Assembly: GCF_014898815.1 (NCBI RefSeq)
Contig: NW_026515501.1
Location: 620,001 to 684,000, forward strand
Source of the DNA: Panonychus citri
Lineage: Eukaryota > Arthropoda > Arachnida > Trombidiformes > Tetranychidae
Reading direction: 5' to 3'
Length of the DNA stretch: 64,000 nucleotides
Under the pieces are notes generated by a model that worked only from the letters and a program-made list of their open reading frames with translations, was not told the DNA's origin and searched no databases. Shown piece after piece: positions 22,914 through 33,662 of the stretch; position 1 is the first letter of the stretch, and each line of letters begins with the position of its first letter. Both the position numbers and the translations under genes were made by a program.

Positions 22914-24437
22914 TGATTATCACTGATTTAATTTTCTTTGGATTGAATTTAATTATTTTTTTCTCAACAAGTAAAACAAATGACACAATTTAACAAACTA
23001 GATTAACTTTTTACTCTCAATATAATTCTTGTTGCATATAATCATGATTAAAACTATGATGGTTAACTGTTAATCCTTGTTGATTATCAACTGGTCAAAT
23101 GATAAATAGACTTGAATGATTGTAAAATTTTTCTTTTAAATGTAATTGTCCATCCAATCAATTCAACTGACCACCACCTCTACCACCCATTTATTGGTCA
23201 GCTTTTTAAAAGTAAATTAATTAGTCTAAAAATAGTCTTGTTAAAAGAAAAGTAAAATTTAATTGTAATCCAATACTACTAATGACCTGATATTGTCAAT
23301 TAAAATCAGTAGTCGATATGGTCATCGATTGTTTAATTTGAGTGACCACAGGAAGTAGGACAAAAGGAGGAATCAAAAAAAAGAAATGGTAACAAGCAAG
23401 ATAATCAACTAATTACTTTGATAGTTAGTCATCATCAAGTAGCATGTACAATGAATAAGTATTAATTGTGATCATTGAAACAATAACAGACTTAATTAGA
23501 TTTATTTTCGTTAATTTAATCCAAAAATGAGTAGAAACTTTTGATTTAATTGACTGACCACAAATTTATACTCATTGTAGCAGAATGAAAAATGATCAGT
23601 TGATTGTTAATTGTTACTATTATTGTTACTATTTAGTGAATCTACAATTTTCAACTCTCACTCTAATTGTCTTGTGCCATCAACTGTCAACCTAATGATC
23701 AATTGTTGATGACAATTTAAGAAATCACAATACCTGATTGTAATCAGGTTTTTACTTAATTGCAATCAAAGTGCTTCTAATTAAAGGACAAAATTGCAAA
23801 AATTAAGTTTATTATTACCAATACTTTTATCACTGAATTAAATTAACAATTAACACTTGATCATTAAGACCATGGGCTTATCAAATAGGTTAATTGTGAT
23901 AATATTGATTGATTGTTTAAATTGTAATAACTTTTACTTTGAAAAAAAAAACAATTAACCAGAACTACAATCGGTTTATTTTCAGTGCTGATCTAATCAT
24001 CAACTAAATTAATGATCATTGAGACATTGGTAGTAATTAATAGATGATCAAATTGATTTTTTGGTTAATTGTTACATATTAATGATCAAAATTAATTTAA
24101 TTAATATGATTTCCATCATCAACTAGATTACATCAATTAACTTTCTAATTTAACAAATCACCATCACTCCTGTGGTAATCAAAGGGACAGGAATAAAACT
24201 AATTGTAATTAGATTAAAAATATCAGCAAGATAATTAGCTTGATTTACATTTGATTGTCATCAATTTAATAAAAAGGCAATGAGGTGGATTAATCAAATT
24301 AACCCTGAATTAATTACATCGGTAGATGATAATAACATTGTTATTATATATATAACTGAAAGTTTGTCAAATCTAGTTAATTGTTGAGTTAAGAAATATA
24401 CAGTTAATTGTTCAATTAATTTATATATATATTGATA
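22914..24437. other. Intergenic region
   Basis: About 1.5 kb of AT-rich sequence with CAATTAA-type words. It holds the promoters of two divergent genes. A TATATATATAA run at 24346-24356 may be the lipase TATA box. No gene found. Confidence 0.5.
24346..24356 (+). promoter_or_regulatory. Possible TATA box of the acid lipase gene
   Basis: TATATATATAA lies about 85 bases upstream of the lipase ATG at 24438. The distance allows a short 5' UTR. In such AT-rich DNA the match could be chance; a second ATATATAT run at about 24422 is too close to the ATG. Confidence 0.3.
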
Positions 24438-25947
24438 ATGATTAATTTACCTTTGATTGTCTATTGTTTGCTAATTATCATTCAATTTAATAAAGTGATT
24501 GGTGATAATTCAGTTGATCCCGATACAAATCGTGATATTGTTGAATTGATTACTTCCAGAGGATTTGATTATGAAGTTCATTATGTTACAACGGAAGATA
24601 ATTATATCCTTGGTGTTTATCGTATAGTTAATCCGTTTGTCGATCAGGCCAAACGGAAGCAACTTCGGCCTATCGTAATTCAACATGGATTCATTAGTTC
24701 AGGAGAAACTTTCTTAATTAACTCACCTGATGGATTTGCTGTTCCATGTGATCCAGATGATCAATTTTTAGACCAATTAACTGATGACGATAATAATACT
24801 CGAACTAACAATTTAGGCTTCTTATTGTCCAATCGTTGTTACGATGTTTGGCTCGCCAATTCAAGAGGAAATCAATACTCACGAAATCATACAACTCTTG
24901 ATCCAGATAAAGGTAAGTCGATTGAAAGAACGAAACAATTTCTAAATGTCCATTTTTCGAATTTCATATTGACCAATAGATAAAGAATTTTGGAACTTTT
25001 CTTTCGATCAAATGATACAATACGATACACCGAATTTGATTGATTACATCTTGGAATTAACTGGACGAGGTTAGTGTAACAATTAGTTTCCTCCAACGTT
25101 TCTTATAACTATTGGTTGATTGTATATAGAGAATCTTGGTTGGATTGGACATTCGCAAGGTACTTTGATCATGTTCGGACTTTTATCTGAGAGGCCAAAT
25201 TACTCTTTAAAGGTGAAACCATTTATCGCTTTAGCACCGGTGGTTTATGTTGGTAATATATTACCTGCTCTGCGAATCGCTGCTGCCTTGCCCTTTGTCC
25301 TTTATTCACTTCGTAAAACGGGCGGTGAATTGGGCGATGGAAGTTCAATATTATCGATTACAAGTGAATTTGTTTGCAATCGATGGGAACCAATTGTTTG
25401 TGAGAACTTGATTTATCCATTGAAAGGATATTCGCCTGATCTATTGAATACAACTCGATTGGACGTTTATCGAGCTCATTTATTTTCGGGTTCAACTTCG
25501 GTTTGGGATTTGGTTCATTTTGGACAAAATGTCAATAAGAAAACTTTCATCAAATTTGACTATGGAACAGCTGAGAATAGAATTCATTACAATGGTCCAA
25601 CTCCACCCAAATACAAAGTGTCGCAGATCAATTCAACCCAATTGGCGCTTTTCCATTCAAAGGCTGATACCTTAGGCGATGTTAAAGATGTCGCTACTTT
25701 GATTAAAGATTTGAAAGGTTAGAATTTGATTATAACGAAGAAAAGTAATCACAATTAATTTAATTCTCTTACAGTTCCATTGTTCCGAGATTATGAAATT
25801 GCAATTCCAACTTGGGATCATCAAGATTTCATTTATGCCGATAATCTTTACGAAGTGGTTCATGTTGTTATTCTTGATGTACTTCGACAATCTCAATTGT
25901 TAGAACTAAATCTAACTGATAGCAATAAGAAAATTAAATCAATCTAA
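24438..25947 (+). CDS. Acid lipase (lysosomal/gastric lipase family)
   Basis: Exons 24438-24912, 24980-25069, 25130-25717 and 25775-25947 join, all introns in phase 1, to 441 residues. The N terminus MINLPLIVYCLLIIIQFNKVIG is a signal peptide. The family features are all present: GFDYEVHYVTTEDNYILGVYRI, the HG oxyanion motif in VIQHGF, CYDVWLANSRGNQYSRNH, the nucleophile elbow GHSQG with Ser at about 197, the acid Asp at about 372 in GDVKD, and His at about 400 in WDHQDF. Such enzymes hydrolyse triacylglycerols or cholesteryl esters, in lysosomes or secreted into the gut. Arthropod genomes have many copies, so orthology to LIPA is not claimed. AATAAA follows about 15 bases after the stop. Confidence 0.95.
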
Positions 25948-27213
25948 ATTGTACAAAGAAAAATAAATTTAATCTAATTGTAAATCCTTTTAATCTCGAT
26001 GATCCATCAAATCAGCACAATTACATTATAATCTACGCTTTTTGGTTGATGGAAAAGTTGATAAACTAATTCAATGGGTGTTAATATAATCCAATTGATC
26101 TGATTTCTAATTATTAAACATCAACAACAATTTATCTTAATCTTCCAACCAGAATCATCTTAATTGTTTTGTACACAATTGTTAGCACACTAGATTTATA
26201 TGTAATCCTAATTTGACACTTTTGATTTTGTCTTTTTTGATTGCAAAAGTTAATTCGTTAATTGTTGGTGATCTTGAGGAGGTTAATTACTTGAGTTTAA
26301 AGTGCAATTAAATCGTTGACGTTCAAATGGTTTCCATCCAATGTCAACAATTTGTTAATTTTTTACCTTTTCTCTCTAATCCATATCTTCCAACTAATAA
26401 TTAACTGATTGTTAACAGTTTCACAATTAACAGTTATTGCTACAAGTTATTTGAGCCATTAACTCATTGCAAGCTCTCCTTACTACAATTAAACAACAAT
26501 TAACTAAATTGTTTACGGAAACGAATGTAAAAAGACAAATTGTCTTTATCTTCATATTGACCCAAAATCATTAATTGTAAATCATTACGATTTGATAATT
26601 AATTGTCAATTCCATAAAGAAAATTAGTTAACATCTATTTAGATTATCAATAAATTAATGAACGAGATTTTTAACTTGTCAAAAAATTAACTCTTGATAA
26701 GCAAAATTGATTATAATTTAATTATTTTCTATCATTATTAACAATACAATCAAGGCTTTTGAACAATTTAACTTGAACGATCAACCCAAATGATTGTCCG
26801 ATGCGGTCAATAAATGTCCCTTAGAAAATGTAACAATCATTACATTCAGTTAATTAAATCAACTCTTTATGAGACAATTAGTTGTTCACTTGATTATTGG
26901 TTAATTGTTAACTGGTAGAAGTAAAAATTGAATAAATTGTTCAATTCTAATTTAAAGTGTCACCAAATTGTGGTTTTTACTCAACAATTTATGACGGATC
27001 AATGAATTCAACCAGTTAACTAATTGTGAATAGTAAATTACATTTAAATTGTTGTAACAATTGAGAGTGAGAAGGTGAGAAAATAAAATCATTAAATCAA
27101 CTTTTTTTTTCATTGATTGTTGTTGTTTATGGTTAAGATTTGAAAGTGTTACTACTTGTCAAGTGACAATTTTATTTGATTATTTGTGACTAATTGTGAT
27201 TGATCAACCAGGA
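25948..27213. other. Intergenic region
   Basis: About 1.27 kb, AT-rich, rich in TTAATTGTT and CAATTAA words. No gene or structured element could be supported. Confidence 0.5.
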
Positions 27214-28140
27214 ATGAACATCTTCCCAATCATTCACGTTCTAAGTGTTGTACTAAATTTAACCAACGGATTAAATGAAACAAATAGTTCACAATTAACG
27301 GAGCCTTCGCCATCTTCATTGTTACAGGGGGAAGTTCAACCTTATCCCTTAGGTCATCCAACAGAATCTCAGCTGATTAGTGATTCTGATGTTCTGATGC
27401 CTCAGTCGTCTGAAAGTGCTAATGTTTTCCCCTATTTAATGAGTCGACCAGTTTTCACGGAAACACTTAAATCGTCAACTCAAGAAACTTCCGGTCAACA
27501 TAAACATTTGAAAGAATCAGACTCTGGCTGGAAACAGGGTGATTCTGATAAATGGTCAAAACATGGAAACGAACAGGAATCGGGAAAACAACGAAATGTC
27601 CAAAGTCAAGGATCACATTCTGATGGTGCACATAAGTAAGTTAATAAATGACTCGAATAATCAATGACGATGATCTTTAATTTGTTCATTTTAATTTTCG
27701 AAAAATCCTAAAGAAAATCTTCTGGTCATGATAATCGAGATGCTGCTCAGAAATGGAAACAAGGTTCAGAATCAAATGACCACGAAGATGAGAAATTGGT
27801 CGAAGAATATAATAAGAATAAAGGTCGAGTGTATGAGAAAAAATGGTCATGGGAAAAAGAAAAAGGCTCCAGACATGGTTGGGAGAATCAGGGTCATTCT
27901 AATCGCGATCATTTGAAAGGTTCAAATAATCGAGAATATGAATCAGGATCGAAAGGTAATCAAGGAAAAGAGAATTGGTCACAAGAGAAGAAAAAATCTC
28001 ATAAACTCGAAGATAATTATGGAAAAAAATTCGATTCTAAAGGTTCAAAGGAAGAAGCCAAAGATTCACATGATCATCATGATTCTGGAATCAATCAATT
28101 TGATGATTCACATTATCGGAAACAATTTAGTTACCTTTAA
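27214..28140 (+). CDS. Secreted Trp/Lys/Gly/Ser-rich protein, unrecognised
   Basis: Exons 27214-27635 and 27714-28140 join in phase 2 to 282 residues. MNIFPIIHVLSVVLNLTNGLN is a signal peptide. After a moderately hydrophobic first third (LSTG-free, PYPLGHP, MPQSSESANVFPYLMSRP), the protein becomes extremely polar, with short Trp-centred units repeated irregularly: SGWKQGDSDKWSKHG, AQKWKQGSES, EKKWSWEKEKG, RHGWENQGHS, GKENWSQEKKK. Gly, Ser, Lys, His and Asp dominate and there is no Cys. It ends FDDSHYRKQFSYL. The composition resembles structural or adhesive secretions such as silk-, glue- or cuticle-associated proteins, but this is only a compositional inference. The ATG at 27214 is the first that yields the signal peptide without extra residues. 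Confidence 0.72.
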
Positions 28141-28516
28141 ATTGACCATTTAAATTTAATTTCCACGAAAAGCCCAATTGAATTGCCATTCATTCAACAA
28201 AAGAAAACAATCATTTGTTCAATTTGTTTACATATCAACATGTTAATCATCGTATTTATTTTCCTTCTCATTAAATTCAACTAAAAGTTCATTTAAATTC
28301 ATCACTTAATTGTCTCTATTTGTATCTGATTGTTTCTAAGAAAAATTAAGAAGAAAACATGATCGTAATTATTAATTCGTCCCTCGAAATGAAGCATGGG
28401 TTCAAATTGTATTTTCTATCTCCATGTTTCCGTTTGCAGAATTTGGATTGTTAGGTTAATTTAATTGTCTTTTTTTGTGTTTATATTCAATCAATTAGAA
28501 CCAATTTATAATCAAA
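28141..28516. other. Intergenic region upstream of NOP58
   Basis: About 375 bases containing the 3' UTR of the secreted protein gene and the NOP58 promoter and 5' UTR. No E-box CACGTG and no other feature seen. Confidence 0.45.
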
Positions 28517-30624
28517 ATGTTAATTCTTTTCGAATCAGCGATTGGTTATGCTGTTTTCAAGGTAAGTCTTTGTTATTTTGTTGATTTAATGAACGAAAGA
28601 ATAACTTTTTCTTTTTCTCAACTTGGTTTACATTTTTTTCCATTTTCGTTTTCAAAGCTTAAAGATGACAAAAAATTGGAAAAAGCTGATAAGCTTCATT
28701 CAATTTTCAATGATCCCGATAAAGCAAATAAACTGCTTAGTTTACAAGCTTTCGATAAATTTGCTGATGTTACTGAAGCCGTCGAATGTGCAACCGCTTT
28801 GTTGGAAGGAAAAGCAAGTAAAAGGTTGAAAAAGTTAATAAAGAAACTTGTTGCCAAGGAGCCGAATGAAATTGTTGGTGTTGCTGATGCTAAATTGGCC
28901 ACTTATATTAAGGATAAATTCAATGTGAAATCTGCTTCAACCGCCGCTGTTCAACAATTAATGTCATGTATTAGGTTGAATGTAGAATCTCTTATTCCCG
29001 AATGGTCACCTTCAGAAAATGAAGCCATGGAAATGGGATTAAGTCATGGGTAAGTTTAATTTTTCAGTTCTCAAGTTGTAAAGATTTCTAATTAGTTCAA
29101 ATCTTTACTAATGAACTTTATTCGTCAAATATGTTCCCTCTTCTTTGACTTACTATCACTTAAAACTGAAATGATGGATAACTTTGTGTTTGATACATAA
29201 TGATAAAAACAATTGTTTTCGTCACTACATCTGATCAGTGGTTATTTAAATTCTTAGGTCATCAATCATGTTACCCTCATTTAATTCAAATTTTTCTCTT
29301 TTCCATTTACTTTCACAGCATTTCCAGGTACAAACTTAAATTCAGTGCAGACAAAGTGGATACAATGATTATCCAAGCAGTTTGTAAGTATCCATTATAT
29401 TTTCTTATGGAATCAACATATTGCCTTGAGCTAATCGTGATTCGATCTATCATATTTTTTTCCAGCTCTTCTTGATAACTTAGACAAAGAATTGAATAAT
29501 TATATCATGAGATGCAAAGAATGGTATGGTTGGCATTTCCCCGAATTGGCCAAAATTATTCCCGACAACACTACCTACATTAAAGCCGTTCTTAAGATGG
29601 GTAAGTTACTCTCAACTACCTGTTGATTCAACTTTTATTAATCTTTTTCTTTTCTCTCCATTTTCTAATTTTCTCTTTTCCGTTAGGTATTCGTACCAAT
29701 GCTGCATCTTGTGATTTTAGTGAATTTTTACCTGAAGAGCTTGAAAAAGAATTGAAAGAACTGGCTGAAGTCTCCATGGGTACTGACATCGCTTATGAAG
29801 ATATGTTGAACATTGAACATTTATGTAGAAATGTTTTAGATATGCAAGAGTATCGAACTCAATTATACGAATATCTTAAAAATCGTATGATGGCCATTGC
29901 TCCAAATTTAACCATGTTGGTCGGTGAATTAGTTGGTGCTCGTCTTATCACCCATGCTGGATCATTAATTAATCTTGCCAAACATCCTGCTTCAACAATT
30001 CAAATTCTTGGCGCTGAAAAGGCACTTTTCAGAGCTCTTAAAACCAGACACGACACTCCTAAATATGGTCTTATCTATCATGCTCAATTGGTCGGTCAAT
30101 CTACTGCCCGTGTCAAAGGAAAAATGTCTCGTATGCTTGCTGGTAAATCGGCATTAGCTTGTCGTGTTGATGCTATGGGAGAAAATCCTGGTGCTAGTTT
30201 AGGAACTGAGCATAAGGCTAAATTGGAAGCTCGATTAAAAATTTTAGAGGAAGGTAAACTTCGTAAAGTTAGTGGAACTGGTAAAGCTCAAGCCAAATGG
30301 GATAAATATGAGAATAAATCTCAAGTACAATCTTACAAATCGGGAGCTGATTCCACTTTTACAGGAAGTAAAAGAAAATTCGATGACAACAAGCCCTCTG
30401 GTTCTGGAACTTTTGGTAAACTTGCGACACCTGTTAAAAAAGAAGACGATGACGATGATGATGATGATGAAAGCGAAGATTCTTCAGAGGAAGAGGCAAA
30501 AGCCCCACCAATGTTTTCAGGAGCCAAGAAAGTTAAACAAGAAACTCCCAAAAAAGCAGCACCAAAACCAGCTAAAGATGACGATTCAAGCAGTGAAAGT
30601 GAAGACAGTGATGATAGTGATTAG
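28517..30624 (+). CDS. NOP58: NOP58, core protein of box C/D snoRNPs
   Basis: Exons 28517-28561, 28658-29049, 29319-29383, 29466-29600 and 29687-30624 join to 524 residues (human 529). NOP58 pairs with NOP56 on box C/D RNAs and positions fibrillarin for 2'-O-methylation in the nucleolus. N-terminal NOP5NT domain begins [19 protein letters not shown]; the middle has [43 protein letters not shown]; the Nop domain has [49 protein letters not shown] and [24 protein letters not shown] and a C-terminal Lys and Asp/Glu/Ser tail ([17 protein letters not shown], then [12 protein letters not shown]) complete the family pattern. NOP56 would lack this tail arrangement and starts differently. Intron 2 (29050-29318) hosts a box C/D snoRNA. 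Confidence 0.97.
29165..29239 (+). ncRNA. Box C/D snoRNA, U16/snR87-like 18S rRNA guide
   Basis: In NOP58 intron 2. Seen: a 5-bp terminal stem ACTGA (29165-29169) with TCAGT (29235-29239); C box ATGATGG (29171-29177, consensus RTGATGA, 6 of 7); D' candidate TTGA (29190-29193); C' candidate ATGATAA (29200-29206); D box CTGA (29231-29234). The 75-nt length and order are standard. The sequence upstream of the D box, TTTTCGTCACTAC (29216-29228), is the exact complement of the highly conserved 18S rRNA segment GTAGTGACGAAAA. The fifth base upstream of the D box pairs with the A of GTAG, the adenosine methylated in human (A484, U16/SNORD16) and yeast (A436, snR87). These rRNA facts are from memory. 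The imperfect C box is the only weak point. Confidence 0.85.
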
Positions 30625-31096
30625 TTTGAGCCTTATCATATATCTGTACAGTTTCACATCAAATAAACGGGCTCATTTTTATTTTCATTCAATCATTAAA
30701 CATTTAAATCAATTAAAAATCAATTAATCATATCAACCCTCGAAATCTTACAATTTAATTATTAGAAAAAAACAAACCATAAACATGATAAGAAAACCTC
30801 AATTATATTAAAAGGTCAAATGGCCTAACCAAGAATCGAAAATCTCATCAAAGAAAATGAACCAATTTGATGACTCACACCGAACAATTAATTCTGATTA
30901 ACATGAGCAAGAATCAATCCTGATTTTCAAAGAGCGCGCTCATTTCCGATCACCTGTTTTGTTACCAAAACAAATAAATTGTTGATTTAAACCAAATTGA
31001 TTAAAGAAGATGAGCCAAAGTCCAATTCAGTTATTTTGTTGATGTTGTTTGTAGGTTTATTGTTGATATTTGTTAATTTTTTAACCTCTTTTACCC
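30625..31096. other. Intergenic between NOP58 and AP5B1
   Basis: About 470 bases with the NOP58 3' UTR (AATAAA at about 30662) and AP5B1 promoter. No other feature seen. Confidence 0.5.
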
Positions 31097-33662
31097 ATGG
31101 ATTTTAGACGTCATTCTATCCAATCATTAAAATCTATTAAATCAACAAAATCTTCCAAAGAAATTCAATCCAAGAATCTTTTGTTTGGCAAGAATTGGTT
31201 TGACATTTATCTCTCTTACCAGAAATCAATATTACCCATTGATGAATCTTCTTTCACACTTGACATTCTCCGTGATTTATTTGATGAAGAAGTTAACGAT
31301 GTAATCAAGTTACACCTTCTCTCCCTATTGGAGCAACATTTCTGGTTAATCTCAGACTCTGAAAAGTAATTTAATTCAGTCCGTTATGGTTATCTAGTCC
31401 TTTGAATTAATCTGTTTGATTATTTTCTTGTTTCAATACATACAGGTTGGAACAAACAATCGGCTCGTTAATCAACATATTCCAGTCCAGCAAATCTAGT
31501 GAAATCGTCAAATGCAAATATCTTTATACTTGTACCGTTTTATGGACATGCCAGTTTGATCTAGTGAGAGAAATTGATTCCGTTTTTAAATTTCATCTCA
31601 TCTAATCAATTGTATCTTTCGTAATCCTACCCAATAGGTTGCCGATTCATTACAGAATCTACTGAAGAGCTTTGTAAAAACTTTGGTGGTTTTATCAAAT
31701 ATAAAAGAGAAGAAAAATCTCTCCAATGCTGCTTGTCAATGTTTAATCCAATTGGAAGATTTCAAACCAGGAATTATATTTAATTATGTGCCCGATGCCA
31801 CAATCCCTCGTAATCATCCGACTTTATTGTGCCTTCTATTGAAAAATGGTTCTTCATTCGATCCAACCATAATTAAACAGCTGATTGGTAGTTTACCTCG
31901 TTACAATACTGATCCTTATCGTTTACATACAATATTGAACTACCTGTTGGAATTGATTGAATCCAAACGACAGGCGATATTAACACCTCTCATCTTCAAG
32001 CAGTTTCTTCCGCTTTTCATTCATTCAACTGAATCATTTCATCTTCATTTCTCTCTACTTTTATTGCGATCTTTTGGCTTGGAACTATTTTCCACTAATG
32101 AGGAATTAGGATTATTACATAGATTAATTAGTCTCTGTGCTCATCCCTCACTGGTGGTTGCTCATCGTCTTTTGTTTCTCGATTTTGCTAAGTCACTATT
32201 GCCGATTTTACGATCTTCTCATTTGGCTGATCATCGTCTCTTTGCCTTAACTCCCCTTGATGGACCAGATACTCAAGAAAAGAAACTGATGATTCTTTGT
32301 CAAACAGATATTTCCGATATTGACCTGATTTCTAACCTCAAATCCATCGGAAATTTTAATGGACAAAAGGTGAATCGCCGGTCAACAAATGCTCTCTATC
32401 GTCAACTTTATTTCTTTCTAACTGTAAGACCTGAACTTCAGTCGTCAATTGAAGGTTTTCTGATTCATCTTATGCTGACCAACCCATCGCTTCATATTCC
32501 TTATGCGTTGTGCCTTCTCGATCGATTACCGGTTCTTTCGGCTCATGTATCATCATCTCTAATCTCTAAATTATTAGACATGACAACATTACCAAGTGAA
32601 GAAGAAAAATCTCACCTGAAAGAATATTTTCTCGCAATCAAATGGATTCTCCGTCAACCTCGAAAACTATTGGACTCGGAAAAAATGATCGCCATTTTAA
32701 CCTTTTGCTATAAAGCAGCGAAACAATTTCCATCCATGTGTAAAGATTTACTTGCAATAATCGCAGTTGTGATTCGTCATCAAACAATTGATGAAAATCT
32801 GAAAAATTTACTCAATGAGATTCTTAATCTATTGATGGCAAACAAAAATCGTGTTACAATTTCAAGTTGGTCACAAATTTACTCGATCGCTTTAAACACA
32901 TTACCAAGTCAAGAAAATCTAAGGAAAGTTTTCTGTGAAGAAATTTCTGAAGATGATGAATCGCCATTACTGATTTTCGATCCAAAATCAAGTTCCATTC
33001 CGTTGACAATTCATGAGATTAAATGTAGACCAGAACCAGTAGATATCGAATGTCTAACACCAATCACAATTCCATACACACTCAAGGTTTCATTCAATAC
33101 AATTTCCATGGACGAAGAGATAATCCAGAAATTATTCGCCATAGAAATCAGATTAACCTGTTCATCTCAAGAAATTGATTCGATAATTAATATCCCGGTT
33201 TTAAAGAAAAACGATTTCAAAGTCTACCAACTCAAATTAGCTCCAAATCGAGTTAAACCATTTACCCTAAATTGTGATCTTCGTTTCGGTGATACAAACG
33301 GTGTTACTTACTGTTGTCCACAATTTAGCAGTGAAATTTTTTCATTTGAAAGATTCATGATTCCACTGAAATGTAATGAAAATCAATATGATTCCAGTTG
33401 GAATGGTTTACTCAAGCAACTTGATTGTCACCTAACTGTCCAATGTTTCCCTAATTACAATGATTTGGAACAATTTCTAACAGACAATGAACCATTTAAA
33501 GATTATCAAATTGCACCAGGAAAATTTGCCATCGGTGTTGCTCCCAATAAATTACTTCTCATCCGATCAATAATTGTCAATGGTAACCTTAATTTCCGGA
33601 TGCTCACCAATTTGGATAAAATATTAAAATATCTTTACTATCTATTCAAACAGAACAATTAA
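31097..33662 (+). CDS. AP5B1: AP-5 complex subunit beta
   Basis: Exons 31097-31365, 31446-31563 and 31638-33662 join to 803 residues (human AP5B1 878). AP-5 is an adaptor complex on late endosomes that works with SPG11 and SPG15 in retrieval to the Golgi. The protein is a Leu-rich helical repeat over roughly residues 1-520, as expected for an adaptor large-subunit trunk. Matching points with AP5B1 are NAACQCLIQLEDFKPG (family TACECLRELE), the LFSTNEELGLLHRLISLCAHPSL block, the appendage-like beta region after about 560, and the C terminus SSWNGLLKQLDCHL followed by APGKFAIGVAPNKLLLIRS. Similarity is moderate and was recognised by eye, so the symbol is held with moderate certainty. The last exon is 2 kb, long for this region. 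Confidence 0.72.
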
